From Flavobacteriales bacterium (GTDB lineage: Bacteria > Bacteroidota > Bacteroidia > Flavobacteriales_E > Vicingaceae), in assembly GCA_002401955.1 (NCBI GenBank), contig NVUQ01000003.1, positions 49,991 through 113,990 on the forward strand: a stretch of DNA of 64,000 nt, written 5' to 3'. The translations under genes were made by a program, and so were the position numbers. Position 1 is the stretch's first letter, and each line of letters opens with the position of its first letter. Positions 1 to 9,377 of this stretch are shown here, piece after piece. The notes under the pieces were generated by a model that had not been told where the DNA came from, searched no databases, and saw only the letters and a program-made list of their open reading frames with translations.

Positions 1-1227
1 GCTTTTCTTTCTTTTTTTGCTCAAGATATTGAGTATGCTCGAAGAATTATTGACACACTAACCTCATCCCAATTTGCAGGAAGAAGTGCCGTTTCTGATG
101 GCGAAAAAAAAGCAGCAAACTACATTGCAAATGAGTTTAAAACTCAAGGATTAAAACCGTTTAGTGATTCTTTTTTTCAAGAGTTTAATTTTCCTATTAA
201 TACGTTTCCAGGGGAGCTTAATGTTAGTTTTGATAATGTAAATTTAATTGCAGGTAAAGATTATTTGGTTGATGCAGCCTCTGGAAAAATAAGTGGAACT
301 TTTCAGTTGGTTTGGTATAATAAAGAAAATTTCCCTTCAAAAAAACAACTAAAAAAACTAGCGAGTCGTAATTTTTTCGATAATAAATTTATTGTTATTG
401 ATGATGAAGGAGTTGATAAAGAAAACGAATCGTTTCCGCTCTTAAAACTTAATATTTATAATGCTGCAGGAATCATTTTTATTGAAAATAAAAAATTAAC
501 AAAACACCTTTCTTCTACCCATAATGAGTTTGCTGTTTTACGAATAAAAAGAGAAAGTATAACCCGAGATTATAAATCTATTACCTTAACAATTGATCAA
601 CTATTTATTAGAAATTACCAATCACAAAATGTAATAGGATATGTAAAAGGCAGCGAATATCCAGATTCTTTTATTGTGTTTTGTGCTCATTATGATCATT
701 TAGGGAGAATGGGGAATGAAGTATATTTTCCAGGAGCGAACGATAATGCAAGTGGAGTAGCGATGTTGTTAAATTTATCAGACCACTATTCAAAGAAAAC
801 ACAAGCTAAAAAAACAATGGTTTTTATGGCTTTCGGAGCAGAAGAGGCAGGAATTATTGGGTCTAAATATTTTGTAGAGAATCCGCTAATACCGTTAAAC
901 CAAATTAATTTTGTTTTTAATATGGATTTAATGGGAACAGGCAGTGAAGGTGCTATGATTGTAAACGGAAAAGTTTATAAAAACCATTACGATAAAATAG
1001 TTGCCATAAATAAGAAACATAATTATTTACCCATTATAAAATCAAGAGGAAAAGCTGCTAATAGCGATCACTATTGGTTTAGTGAAAAAGGAGTCCCTTC
1101 TTTTTTTATGTACACTATGGGAGGAATAAAAGCTTATCATGATGTGTATGATATTTCTAAAACACTTCCATTAACAAAATTTGAAACTTGTTTTCGGCTA
1201 ATTCGTGATTTTGCAAATGATTTGTAA
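1..1227 (+). CDS. M28-family Zn peptidase, 5' end outside the window
   Basis: The frame stays open from base 1 (AFLSFFAQDIEYARRIIDTLTSSQFAGRSAVSDGEKKAANYIANEF...), upstream of the TTG start used in the ORF track. Motifs: CAHYDHLG, GANDNASGVAMLL, GAEEAGIIGS, SDHYWFSEKGVPSFFMYT. Confidence 0.88.
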   Translation, partial: AFLSFFAQDIEYARRIIDTLTSSQFAGRSAVSDGEKKAANYIANEFKTQGLKPFSDSFFQEFNFPINTFPGELNVSFDNVNLIAGKDYLVDAASGKISGTFQLVWYNKENFPSKKQLKKLASRNFFDNKFIVIDDEGVDKENESFPLLKLNIYNAAGIIFIENKKLTKHLSSTHNEFAVLRIKRESITRDYKSITLTIDQLFIRNYQSQNVIGYVKGSEYPDSFIVFCAHYDHLGRMGNEVYFPGANDNASGVAMLLNLSDHYSKKTQAKKTMVFMAFGAEEAGIIGSKYFVENPLIPLNQINFVFNMDLMGTGSEGAMIVNGKVYKNHYDKIVAINKKHNYLPIIKSRGKAANSDHYWFSEKGVPSFFMYTMGGIKAYHDVYDISKTLPLTKFETCFRLIRDFANDL

Positions 1228-1254
1228 CTAAATTTGCAGCTATAATAAAGACTT

Positions 1255-1764
1255 ATGAGAAAAAAAACAGCAGAATCTACAAAAGCAATAATGACAGAGT
1301 TAGTGTTACCTAACGACACAAACACCCTAGGAAACTTAATGGGAGGAAGGCTATTACACTGGTTGGATATTTGTGCTGCAATATCTGCCCATAGGTGTTC
1401 CAATAGAATTGTTGTTACAGCTTCGGTAAACAACGTTTCTTTTTCTCACCCAATTAAATTAGGTGATATCATTACTTTAGAAGCAAAAGTTTCTAGGTGT
1501 TTTAACACGTCTATGGAGGTAATTATAGAGGTTTTTGTTGAAGACCATAGAACAGGTGAAAAAACAAAGTGTAACGATGCCATTTATACTTTTGTTGCTG
1601 TAGATCAAATGGGAAGTCCAATAGAAGCACCAGAATTAATTCCAGAAACAGAACAAGAAAAAGAGCGTTATGAAGGAGCTTTACGAAGAAGACAACTCAG
1701 TCTAATTTTATCAGGAAAAATGAAACCTGAAGATGCTTCAGAATTAAAAAAATTGTTTCAGTAG
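1255..1764 (+). CDS. acyl-CoA thioesterase, hotdog fold (YciA/BFIT-like)
   Basis: NTLGNLMGGRLLHWLDICAAISAHR...VTASVNNVSFSHPIKLGDIITLEAKV is typical of hotdog acyl-CoA thioesterases. Confidence 0.85.
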   Translation: MRKKTAESTKAIMTELVLPNDTNTLGNLMGGRLLHWLDICAAISAHRCSNRIVVTASVNNVSFSHPIKLGDIITLEAKVSRCFNTSMEVIIEVFVEDHRTGEKTKCNDAIYTFVAVDQMGSPIEAPELIPETEQEKERYEGALRRRQLSLILSGKMKPEDASELKKLFQ

Positions 1765-1793
1765 AAAAAGAAAGTTCTGTTTTGTTATAAGTT

Positions 1794-1908
1794 ATGCCAA
1801 TTTAATTTCAAAACACCCAACAATGTTTTTTGTATAATGCCGATAGATAATCAAAGCCTGAGAATAAGTGTAACGAAATTATCGGGCATTTTGATTATAA
1901 ATCGGTAT
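1794..1908 (-). repeat. Dispersed repeat A, copy 1 (115 bp, imperfect terminal inverted repeats)
   Basis: atgccaatttaatttcaaaacacccaacaatg...atcgggcattttgattataaatcggtat; near-identical in opposite orientation at 62301-62415. Confidence 0.85.
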
Positions 1909-2133
1909 AACAACGTTGCTTTTTTACCTCTAAATTGATGTCATTTTTTTAAGTCATCATATCGTATTAAATAAGTAGATAAAAATATTTTTTACTAAAA
2001 ACAGGAGGAATAGATAACAGTACGACAATTTGTGGCTTTCCCAAAACTTACAATTTTAATTAGAACCTATCCAATATAGAATTGTTTAAAAAAAAGAAAG
2101 CTACAAAAAGTCATCGTGCATCTAAAAATGCTA

Positions 2134-2799
2134 CTATCCCAGATATTTCCATGACGTATCATTGGTCCATTTTATTGCTAACCCATCCTTAGAAAGGGTC
2201 CCCCTTTCATCACCTGTGGCATCTGTAAAATCCACCTCAATAGTTATAGGTTGAATATGCTGAGATATATTAGAATAACCAATAAAAGGCCCTCTACCAT
2301 CACCATATTTAATGGTATACTCATCACCTGGTTTATTTTTGAAAGAAACCGATATTTCTGTTCCATTTGAATCTTCCCACATTCCAATAAAAGGTATGGG
2401 GTTAGTTTGCTCTGTCATAATTTTGACAGGAAGACCTTCTAAATGTTTCCCTTGAAATTGAAAGCTTCCTATACCTTTATTATCTGACTCTAAGTGTAGT
2501 GAAGCATTAAAAGGAAACTCAATTGGATTTATTGGATTGTTGGAAGGAATATATCCTTGTAAGGTTATTCCTTGAACAAATACCCCGTATCCTGTAGAAT
2601 AAATAGTCCCTGTTACATTACCTATGAATGGTTTTTCTACAGGTGGATTTAAATAAATTTTCACAGTGCCATGCACTTTGTGCTCTTCTTCATCGAGTGT
2701 TAATGTGAAATTCACATAAGCCTCGTTTAAATTAAATAAAATTCCTAAAGTACCTTCAATTGTTTTGGTATCTGTAATTACTGTTGTATTATTTGACAT
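2134..2799 (-). CDS. Hypothetical protein, 221 aa
   Basis: Open frame with ATG and coding-like composition; no family recognised. Confidence 0.7.
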   Translation of the reverse strand: MSNNTTVITDTKTIEGTLGILFNLNEAYVNFTLTLDEEEHKVHGTVKIYLNPPVEKPFIGNVTGTIYSTGYGVFVQGITLQGYIPSNNPINPIEFPFNASLHLESDNKGIGSFQFQGKHLEGLPVKIMTEQTNPIPFIGMWEDSNGTEISVSFKNKPGDEYTIKYGDGRGPFIGYSNISQHIQPITIEVDFTDATGDERGTLSKDGLAIKWTNDTSWKYLG

Positions 2800-3029
2800 C
2801 TCTACTTTTTTTATTTTCCTACTCTATTTAAAATAGGCTTTTCGGATACCGCCTTTGTAATTAAAAACTGATAGTAGCTACCCAATCGAATAATTTGTTT
2901 TTGATTACCTAACAAATATCTGTAGATACTAGAATATATTTTAGCGTATAAACACCCCTTTTTAAAATCGGGTATTTACACCTAATCATAATTATTCTAT
3001 ATTAATGGGCCACCCAAAATTGAAGCGTT

Positions 3030-3066
3030 ATCCCAATTTAATTTCAAAACACACAACAATGATGTT
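3030..3066 (-). repeat. Fragment of dispersed repeat A
   Basis: atcccaatttaatttcaaaacacacaacaatgatgttt matches the outer end of repeat A. Confidence 0.65.
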
Positions 3067-3303
3067 TGTTTGTAAAAAAACAAACGGTGTGAGTAATACC
3101 TGGAGTTCACGTAGTTTTAAAACCGCTTTTACCCTTAAAAAGATTTAGTAGTGGTAAGATTAGGATACCTACATTGCTTTTGCTTTGAAGCAATAATGTT
3201 GGTAATCTGACTATAGCTATCAATAATAATTAACCTGATTAAACCTTTTAGATTTGTTAAAGTCTAAGGCCTGAAACAAGTTAAAAAACTACTCTTATCT
3301 ATT

Positions 3304-4269
3304 ATGAAACTATACTATAGCTTACTCATTAATTTATTGATAATTTTTTCAATTTCCGCCCAACCTGCTCTTTTACCAACAATTGGAGTTGGAAATTTAC
3401 CTTCTGATTCAGATCCTATTTGCACCATACCAATGGTTGGTGGATCTAGCAGTAATATATTCGTTGGAGACACTATTCCCCATTTTAAACTATACGACAT
3501 CAATGGGGTTCAAATGGACATCGGTTCAACCTTACAACAAGGAAAGGCAGTATTAATTATGTGTGGTAGCTTTACTTGCCCCGCTTTTAGAAATAAAGTT
3601 GATGAACTAGCAACTATTGCAGCTATGTATCCAACGCAACTTGAGGTAATGATGATTTATGTGGTTGAAGCACACCCTAAAACTCCAGACCTTTGCCCTT
3701 ACTCTGGGCTAGTTAATGAAGCAAACAATGTTGGCACCAGTGCTTCATTTCTTCAACCTACAACTTACCTCGAAAGAAAAAATGCGGTTCAAGAATTTCT
3801 TGATAGCATGACGGTAGAAATTAGTGGTATTCCGGTATACATTGATGGGCCGTGTAATGAATGGTGGCACGCATTTGGCGAAGCACCCAATGATGGTTTT
3901 TTGATAAATCCGGATGGAGTTGTTGAAATAGAACAAGTTTGGTTCGATAAATTTCCAGACGATATGTTTGCAGATGTTGCTACCTATATTGCAGCCAATC
4001 CAAACCTAGGAACAACTGAATATTTTCAACAGAAGATTAACATTTTTCCTAACCCTGTGGCTTCTGGAAAAAATATAACCCTGAGTATTCCTAAGGAAAT
4101 GGGCAACTACACTATAGATTTAATTGATATTACAGGAAAAACGATCATGACTTTAAACAATACTGCTAGCCTTAGATTGGATGAGAAATTATTTCAACAA
4201 GGTGTTTATTTTATGAAAATTACAGCGGATAACGGAAAAACCTATACCAAAAAATTAATCATTAACTAA
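3304..4269 (+). CDS. Secreted thioredoxin-fold/deiodinase-like protein with T9SS type A sorting domain
   Basis: N-terminal signal peptide; AVLIMCGSFTCPAFRNKVDEL...EVMMIYVVEAHP resembles the deiodinase core (GS-T-U/C-P-PF...VYI-EAHP); C-terminal INIFPNPVASGKNITLSI...GVYFMKITADNGKTYTKKLIIN is a Por/T9SS tail. Confidence 0.7.
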   Translation: MKLYYSLLINLLIIFSISAQPALLPTIGVGNLPSDSDPICTIPMVGGSSSNIFVGDTIPHFKLYDINGVQMDIGSTLQQGKAVLIMCGSFTCPAFRNKVDELATIAAMYPTQLEVMMIYVVEAHPKTPDLCPYSGLVNEANNVGTSASFLQPTTYLERKNAVQEFLDSMTVEISGIPVYIDGPCNEWWHAFGEAPNDGFLINPDGVVEIEQVWFDKFPDDMFADVATYIAANPNLGTTEYFQQKINIFPNPVASGKNITLSIPKEMGNYTIDLIDITGKTIMTLNNTASLRLDEKLFQQGVYFMKITADNGKTYTKKLIIN

Positions 4270-4280
4270 AAACAGCACCC

Positions 4281-4940
4281 ATGAAATATTTTATCCTTTC
4301 TCTTTTAATATGCACCTCTACTTACAATTTCGGTCAAAGTACCTACACTTTTACTTTAGATGATGACAGTGTAAAATATGGAGCATCAGGTTCAACGTTA
4401 ATGATCTTCGGAAAATTAAAAAACACAGGACCCATTTCTGTTGTTATTGATGTTATTAGAGTGCAAAATGACTTACCCTCGGGATGGCAATCTTCTATTT
4501 GTACAGATATTTGCTACCCACCAACTCAAGACAGCACAATGATACAAATCTTAGCAGGCGATTCTTCTTATTTTGATTTTTCTTTTTATTCTACCTCAGT
4601 AGATACAGGATTTGCTACCGTTCTTGTACGAAACCAAGGAGCACCAACCACCAATGTATATTTACAACAATTTTTAGGCATAACAACGCTAACAGGAGTA
4701 ATGGAAGTTACAGCTTTAAAGCCCAGAATAGAATTATTCCCTAACCCAACTTCATCACGCTTATCTATTGATATGGATGAAGAAATTAATAAAGTGATGA
4801 TTTACACCTTAAATGGAAAGTTGGTACAAACAGCATTTAATGCTTCATTTTCAATTGAGCAATTACCTCAAGGAACTTATTTGATTAATGTTGAGACAGA
4901 AAATGGAATTGCAAAATCGAAATTTGTAAGAATAGATTAA
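4281..4940 (+). CDS. T9SS type A sorting domain-containing protein
   Basis: Signal peptide and C-terminal IELFPNPTSSRLSIDM...GTYLINVETENGIAKSKFVRID. Confidence 0.8.
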   Translation: MKYFILSLLICTSTYNFGQSTYTFTLDDDSVKYGASGSTLMIFGKLKNTGPISVVIDVIRVQNDLPSGWQSSICTDICYPPTQDSTMIQILAGDSSYFDFSFYSTSVDTGFATVLVRNQGAPTTNVYLQQFLGITTLTGVMEVTALKPRIELFPNPTSSRLSIDMDEEINKVMIYTLNGKLVQTAFNASFSIEQLPQGTYLINVETENGIAKSKFVRID

Positions 4941-5058
4941 GTTTATCTATTAATCTTCCTCAAACAAAATGTTAACTTATAACTAAAACACATCTGTGTT
5001 TTAGTTGTAAGTGACACCTACTTAATTGTTACCGTCTTTACAAACTTGTTCCTTTCTT

Positions 5059-5123
5059 AAATAAAAGAATTTCTTGAAACGATCATCCCCGAAGCAGAGC
5101 TTTCGAGGTATTTCGATCGTTTC
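5059..5123. repeat. Dispersed hairpin repeat B, copy 1
   Basis: 5059-5119 is identical to 63940-64000; arms GAAACGATC/GATCGTTTC enclose CCCGAAGC-AGA-GCTTTCGAGG. Confidence 0.8.
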
Positions 5124-5221
5124 ATTTTAACCTAAAGGTCAAAATCCAAAATTCACTTATTTTGCCTCACCCAAAACTTTTACAAAGTTTTGACCTCTCC
5201 GAAAGGAAAGGTGTGTTTGGA

Positions 5222-5253
5222 AACCCCGAAGCAGAGCTTCGAGGAATTCTCTT
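5222..5253. repeat. Repeat B core copy
   Basis: ccccgaagcagagcttcgaggaattct: perfect CGAAGC-AGA-GCTTCG hairpin, shared core with 5059-5123. Confidence 0.65.
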
Positions 5254-5331
5254 GATTAACAATCCTTAACATTTAAAATCAAGCACTTAACTAGTTTATT
5301 CTTAAATTTGGTAAAACAAAAACTTAAATCT

Positions 5332-5553
5332 ATGTTCAGGAAAGGAATTTCAGTATTATTAGCAACTCTAACTTTATTTTTTGCAACATTAGCAATTTTA
5401 GGTGTTTGGGAGGTAATAGAAGTAAAAAATATAGCGTGGAAATCGCTCTACTCCATATTTATCATCTTTATTGCATCAGCAATTATCTTGTTTATATTCT
5501 CGGTAATTTATAAAAGTGGAGATGACAATAATCAATTGCCACCTAATTCATAA
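5332..5553 (+). CDS. Small membrane protein, hypothetical (ORF track starts at TTG 5308)
   Basis: MFRKGISVLLATLTLFFATLAILGVWE...; two hydrophobic stretches. Confidence 0.6.
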   Translation: MFRKGISVLLATLTLFFATLAILGVWEVIEVKNIAWKSLYSIFIIFIASAIILFIFSVIYKSGDDNNQLPPNS

Positions 5554-5565
5554 TTCGTATAAAAA

Positions 5566-5605
5566 CAAAAATCCCTCTATCAATATTGATAGAGGGATTT
5601 TTTAT
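5566..5605. terminator. Bidirectional intrinsic terminator between convergent genes
   Basis: AAAAATCCCTCTATCAATATTGATAGAGGGATTTTT, perfect inverted repeat flanked by A and T tracts. Confidence 0.85.
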
Positions 5606-5621
5606 TAGATATAAAATCTAA

Positions 5622-5894
5622 TTATTTTACTGTATCAGCTAATGCTTTACCAGCTTTAAATTTAGCTACTTTTTTAGCTTTAATTTGAATAGCAGCTCCT
5701 GTTTGAGGGTTTCTACCAGTTCTTGCAGCTCTTGCAGAAATTGAAAATGTTCCAAATCCGATTAACTGTACACTGTTTCCTTTCTTTAAAGATCCTGTTA
5801 CGTTAGATGTAAATGCATTTAAAGCATTTCCTGCGTCAACTTTTGATAATCCTGCATCTTTAGCGATTGCATCAACTAATTCTCCTTTGTTCAT
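5622..5894 (-). CDS. HU family DNA-binding protein
   Basis: MNKGELVDAIAKDAGLSKVDAGNALNAF...GFGTFSISARAARTGRNPQTGAAIQIKAKKVAKFKAGKAL. Confidence 0.95.
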   Translation of the reverse strand: MNKGELVDAIAKDAGLSKVDAGNALNAFTSNVTGSLKKGNSVQLIGFGTFSISARAARTGRNPQTGAAIQIKAKKVAKFKAGKALADTVK

Positions 5895-6002
5895 AATTAT
5901 AATTTTTTAATTGTTAATAAATATTGAAATCAAATTTAGTAGATTTTATATAGGTTTTTTGAATGTTGTTAGATAGTTATTAACAAGCTATTAACATTAA
6001 TT

Positions 6003-6929
6003 CTATTCAGAAAATGAAATCTCAAAAGTGTTTCCTTGAACTGCAATTTCTGTATTTTCAAAAACTGTTTTTGCTTCAGATAAAAGCACGTTTAAATCTG
6101 GGTAACGATTAGAGAAGTGTCCGATAATCAGTTTTTTAGCTTCTGATTTTAGTGCAATTTCTGCAGCTTGTTTTGCTGTAGAATGATAGGTTTTCTTTGC
6201 TCTATCAGCATGTTCATCAGTAAAAGTTGCTTCATGATAAAGCAAGTCTACCCCGTTAATAATTGGAATAATTGACTCTAAATATTTGGTGTCGGAACAA
6301 AAGGCGTAAGAAAAAGAAGGCAAAGGCTCTGTTGTTAACCTAATATTTTTGATTGTTTCGCCACTTTCAGTAATATAATCTTCACCTAATTTAATCTTGT
6401 TTATTTGATATTTAGGCACTTCAAAAGTTTTTAATGCTTTTGGATTAATTCTACGTGGTTTTTGTTTCTCTTTAAAAAGATAGCCCGAACAAGCTATTCT
6501 ATGCTCAAGAGGAATAGAAATAATCTCAATTTTATCATTTTCATAAACCAATTCCGATTCATTAGCATTTACCTCCTTATATATAATAGGATACTTTAAA
6601 TGGCTTTTAGAATTTTTTAAATGAACATTTACTATTTCTTTAATATTACCAGGACAGTAAATAGTTAACTCACTGGTTCTACCTAATAAATGCATGGTTT
6701 GAATTAGCCCTATCAATCCCAAATAATGGTCGCCATGTAAATGGCTAATAAAGATGTGATTGATTCGTTGGAGTTTTATCTTATGCTCACGTAATTTAAG
6801 CTGCGTTCCTTCACCACAGTCCATTAAATAGTACTGTTCGTTTACATTTATAAGTTGAGAAGTTTGATTTCTTGTTAAAGTTGGTGATGCTGATGCATTA
6901 CCCAATATTAGAATACTAAACTTAGTCAT
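6003..6929 (-). CDS. rnz: Ribonuclease Z
   Basis: Metallo-beta-lactamase motif HLHGDHYLGL, YLMDCGEGTQ, HEATFTDEHADRAKKTYHSTAKQAAEIA, IIGHFSNRY. Confidence 0.92.
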   Translation of the reverse strand: MTKFSILILGNASASPTLTRNQTSQLINVNEQYYLMDCGEGTQLKLREHKIKLQRINHIFISHLHGDHYLGLIGLIQTMHLLGRTSELTIYCPGNIKEIVNVHLKNSKSHLKYPIIYKEVNANESELVYENDKIEIISIPLEHRIACSGYLFKEKQKPRRINPKALKTFEVPKYQINKIKLGEDYITESGETIKNIRLTTEPLPSFSYAFCSDTKYLESIIPIINGVDLLYHEATFTDEHADRAKKTYHSTAKQAAEIALKSEAKKLIIGHFSNRYPDLNVLLSEAKTVFENTEIAVQGNTFEISFSE

Positions 6930-6934
6930 CTAAA

Positions 6935-7306
6935 TTATTCAGTCCCTATGTTTCTTTCAAAATTATCCACCAAAACTGTATCAATAGCTTCTTGGGCTGT
7001 TTTCTTAATGTTTAAAATAGAATCTAATTGAGAAATAGCAATTAGTTTTTCTACCGCTGGTTGTAATGCACTTAAAATAAAAATGCCATTTGCTTCTTTA
7101 CAAACTCTATGACCAACCAATAAAGCGCTTAATCCGGAAGAATCACAATATTTTACGCTTTCTAAATCAATTAAAATATTTTTTGCTCCTTGTTTACTAA
7201 TTAAAACAATTTCAGATTTTAAATCTGGAGCTACAATAGCATCAAGGTGAACAGTACTAAACTTAATTAAAGTATAATTATCTTGTTGGTCTGTTTTAAA
7301 ACTCAT
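6935..7306 (-). CDS. STAS-domain anti-sigma factor antagonist
   Basis: ILIDLESVKYCDSSGLSALLVGHRVCKEANGIFILSALQPAVEKLI. Confidence 0.9.
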   Translation of the reverse strand: MSFKTDQQDNYTLIKFSTVHLDAIVAPDLKSEIVLISKQGAKNILIDLESVKYCDSSGLSALLVGHRVCKEANGIFILSALQPAVEKLIAISQLDSILNIKKTAQEAIDTVLVDNFERNIGTE

Positions 7307-7375
7307 GCTATATTATTTTGTGGTTAAACAAATATATATAAACTGAGATAATAAACAAATTAACTAGTATTGAAT

Positions 7376-8326
7376 TTACTCTTCTATTTTTTTATAGGCT
7401 CCAATAATGGCTTTTACCAACTTATGGCGAATAACATCTTTTTCATCGAAAATGATTACGCTAATATCATTTACTCCATCCAACACATTTAAAGCCTGAG
7501 ATAAACCAGATGGTTGTCTTTTAGGTAAATCTATTTGGCTAGGATCTCCCGTTATAATAAACTTAGCAGATTTCCCCATTCTAGTTAAAAACATTTTAAA
7601 TTGACTTTCTGTAGCATTTTGAGCTTCATCAAGTATAACAAAACATTTATCTAAAGTTCTTCCTCTCATAAAAGCCAATGGAGCAATTTGTATAATTCCA
7701 TTTTCTAACATTTCTGCTAACTTTTCTGAAGGAATCATATCTCTTAACCCATCATATAAAGGTTGCATGTAAGGATCTAATTTCTCTTTTAAATCGCCCG
7801 GTAAAAAACCTAAATTTTCTCCAGCTTCAACAGCGGGTCTGGTTAATATAATTCTTCTTACCTCTTTGTTTTTAAGAGCTCGCACAGCTAATGCTACGGC
7901 TGTATAGGTCTTGCCTGTTCCAGCAGGACCAACTGCAAAAACCAAATCGTTCTTTTCTGATGCCTTTACCAACTTACGTTGATTTGCTGTTTTTGCTTTT
8001 ACAACCAACCCACCATTTCCATAAACTAGAGCTTCATCATCATGTTTTAATGTGCTACTTTTTCCTGTAGCAGCATCTTCATCCATCAACTGTTCAATAT
8101 TGTTTTCGGTTAATTGTTTGTACTTTAATAGATGTTTCATCATTAAACCAATTTTATCCGCAAATAATGAGATTTCATGATCATCGCCAATAGCTTTAAG
8201 TACATCGCCTCTGGCAATAACTTTTAATTTTGGGAAATACTTTTTGATTACACTTAATTTACTTTCGTTTACTCCGTAGAGTTCAACTGGGTTGATGCCA
8301 GAAATTTCTATTACTTTTTCGCTCAA
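7376..8326 (-). CDS. PhoH family ATPase
   Basis: VFAVGPAGTGKTYTAVALAVRALKNKEVRRIILTRPAVEAGENLGFLPGDLKEKLDPYMQPLYD...FVILDEAQNAT. Confidence 0.95.
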   Translation of the reverse strand: MSEKVIEISGINPVELYGVNESKLSVIKKYFPKLKVIARGDVLKAIGDDHEISLFADKIGLMMKHLLKYKQLTENNIEQLMDEDAATGKSSTLKHDDEALVYGNGGLVVKAKTANQRKLVKASEKNDLVFAVGPAGTGKTYTAVALAVRALKNKEVRRIILTRPAVEAGENLGFLPGDLKEKLDPYMQPLYDGLRDMIPSEKLAEMLENGIIQIAPLAFMRGRTLDKCFVILDEAQNATESQFKMFLTRMGKSAKFIITGDPSQIDLPKRQPSGLSQALNVLDGVNDISVIIFDEKDVIRHKLVKAIIGAYKKIEE

Positions 8327-8436
8327 ATAATTTGTTTTTAATTTATACCTTTGAATTCTCTTTATCTATACGATAAATATCAATATTTAGATACAAGAAA
8401 TTACAGGTAGCGAATATTAGTTATTAACTATTTTAG

Positions 8437-9219
8437 ATGGCAATAATCACTTTAACAACCGATTTAGGACTAGTAGACAACTATGTTGCTTCTGTTAAAG
8501 GAGCGATTTTAAAGGAGGTACCCGAAACAACAATTGTTGATATCACCCATGAAATACCCTCTTTTGACTTACAAAAATCTGCTTTTGTATTACGAAACTG
8601 TTATCAAGATTTCCCAGAAGGAACCATTCATATTATAGGTGTTAATTCAGAATCTGATGTAGACATTCCTCATGTAGCTCTTTTAGCTAATGGTCATTAC
8701 TTTATTGGTGCAGATAATGGGGTTTTCTCTTTAATATTTGATAACCCTCCAGAAAAAGTGGTTGAATTAACTATTTCTCAAGATACTGATAGAATAACCT
8801 TTCCAACAAAAGATGTATTTGTAAAAGCTGCCTGTCATATTGCAAGGGGAGGAACATTAGAAATTATCGGAGCAACCAAACAAGAACTTGCTGTTAGAAC
8901 CATGTTTAGAGCCGTTTCTGAAAACAACATTATTAAAGGTATTGCTACTTATATTGATCATTACGGAAACGTAATTTCTAACATTTCTGAAAGCTTATTT
9001 AAAAACTATGGTAATGGTAGAAAATTTAAAATCCTTTTTAGAAGTGCTGAATATGAGATTAGTGAAATTAGTCTCGCCTACTCTTCTGTTGTAGATGGAG
9101 AAAGAGTTGCTCTATTTAGCTCTACAGGATATATAGAAATAGCCATTAACAAAGCCAATGCAAGCAAATTGTTTGGTATTAACCAAGGTGATATTATTAG
9201 AATAGAATTCTATGATTAG
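8437..9219 (+). CDS. SAM hydrolase / DUF62 (SAM hydroxide adenosyltransferase) family
   Basis: MAIITLTTDLGLVDNYVASVKGAI...VDITHEIPSFDLQKSAFVLRNCYQDFPEGTIHIIGV...YIDHYGNVISNI. Confidence 0.9.
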   Translation: MAIITLTTDLGLVDNYVASVKGAILKEVPETTIVDITHEIPSFDLQKSAFVLRNCYQDFPEGTIHIIGVNSESDVDIPHVALLANGHYFIGADNGVFSLIFDNPPEKVVELTISQDTDRITFPTKDVFVKAACHIARGGTLEIIGATKQELAVRTMFRAVSENNIIKGIATYIDHYGNVISNISESLFKNYGNGRKFKILFRSAEYEISEISLAYSSVVDGERVALFSSTGYIEIAINKANASKLFGINQGDIIRIEFYD

Positions 9220-9231
9220 TAATACTCTTTT

Positions 9232-9349
9232 TTAACCGCTAATAATTTTAAGAAATCCCAGAGAAAAGAAAACCTTACTTTCTTAAATCCTTAAAGAATA
9301 AGAAGAGCCTTAGTGTTCTTTGCGAAAACTTTGTTCTCTTTGCGGTTAG
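9232..9349. repeat. Intergenic REP-like element with TTAACCGC/GCGGTTA ends
   Basis: ttaaccgctaa...ttctttgcgaaaactttgttctctttgcggttag; inverted ends and a short TTTGCG-type internal periodicity. Confidence 0.5.
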
Positions 9350-9377
9350 TTTTAATAAATAAATTATCTTTAATTCT

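Noticed and set aside
1137-1433. Minus-strand 98-aa ORF
   Set aside because: Antisense to the well supported M28 peptidase and thioesterase genes; hydrophobic antisense artefact.
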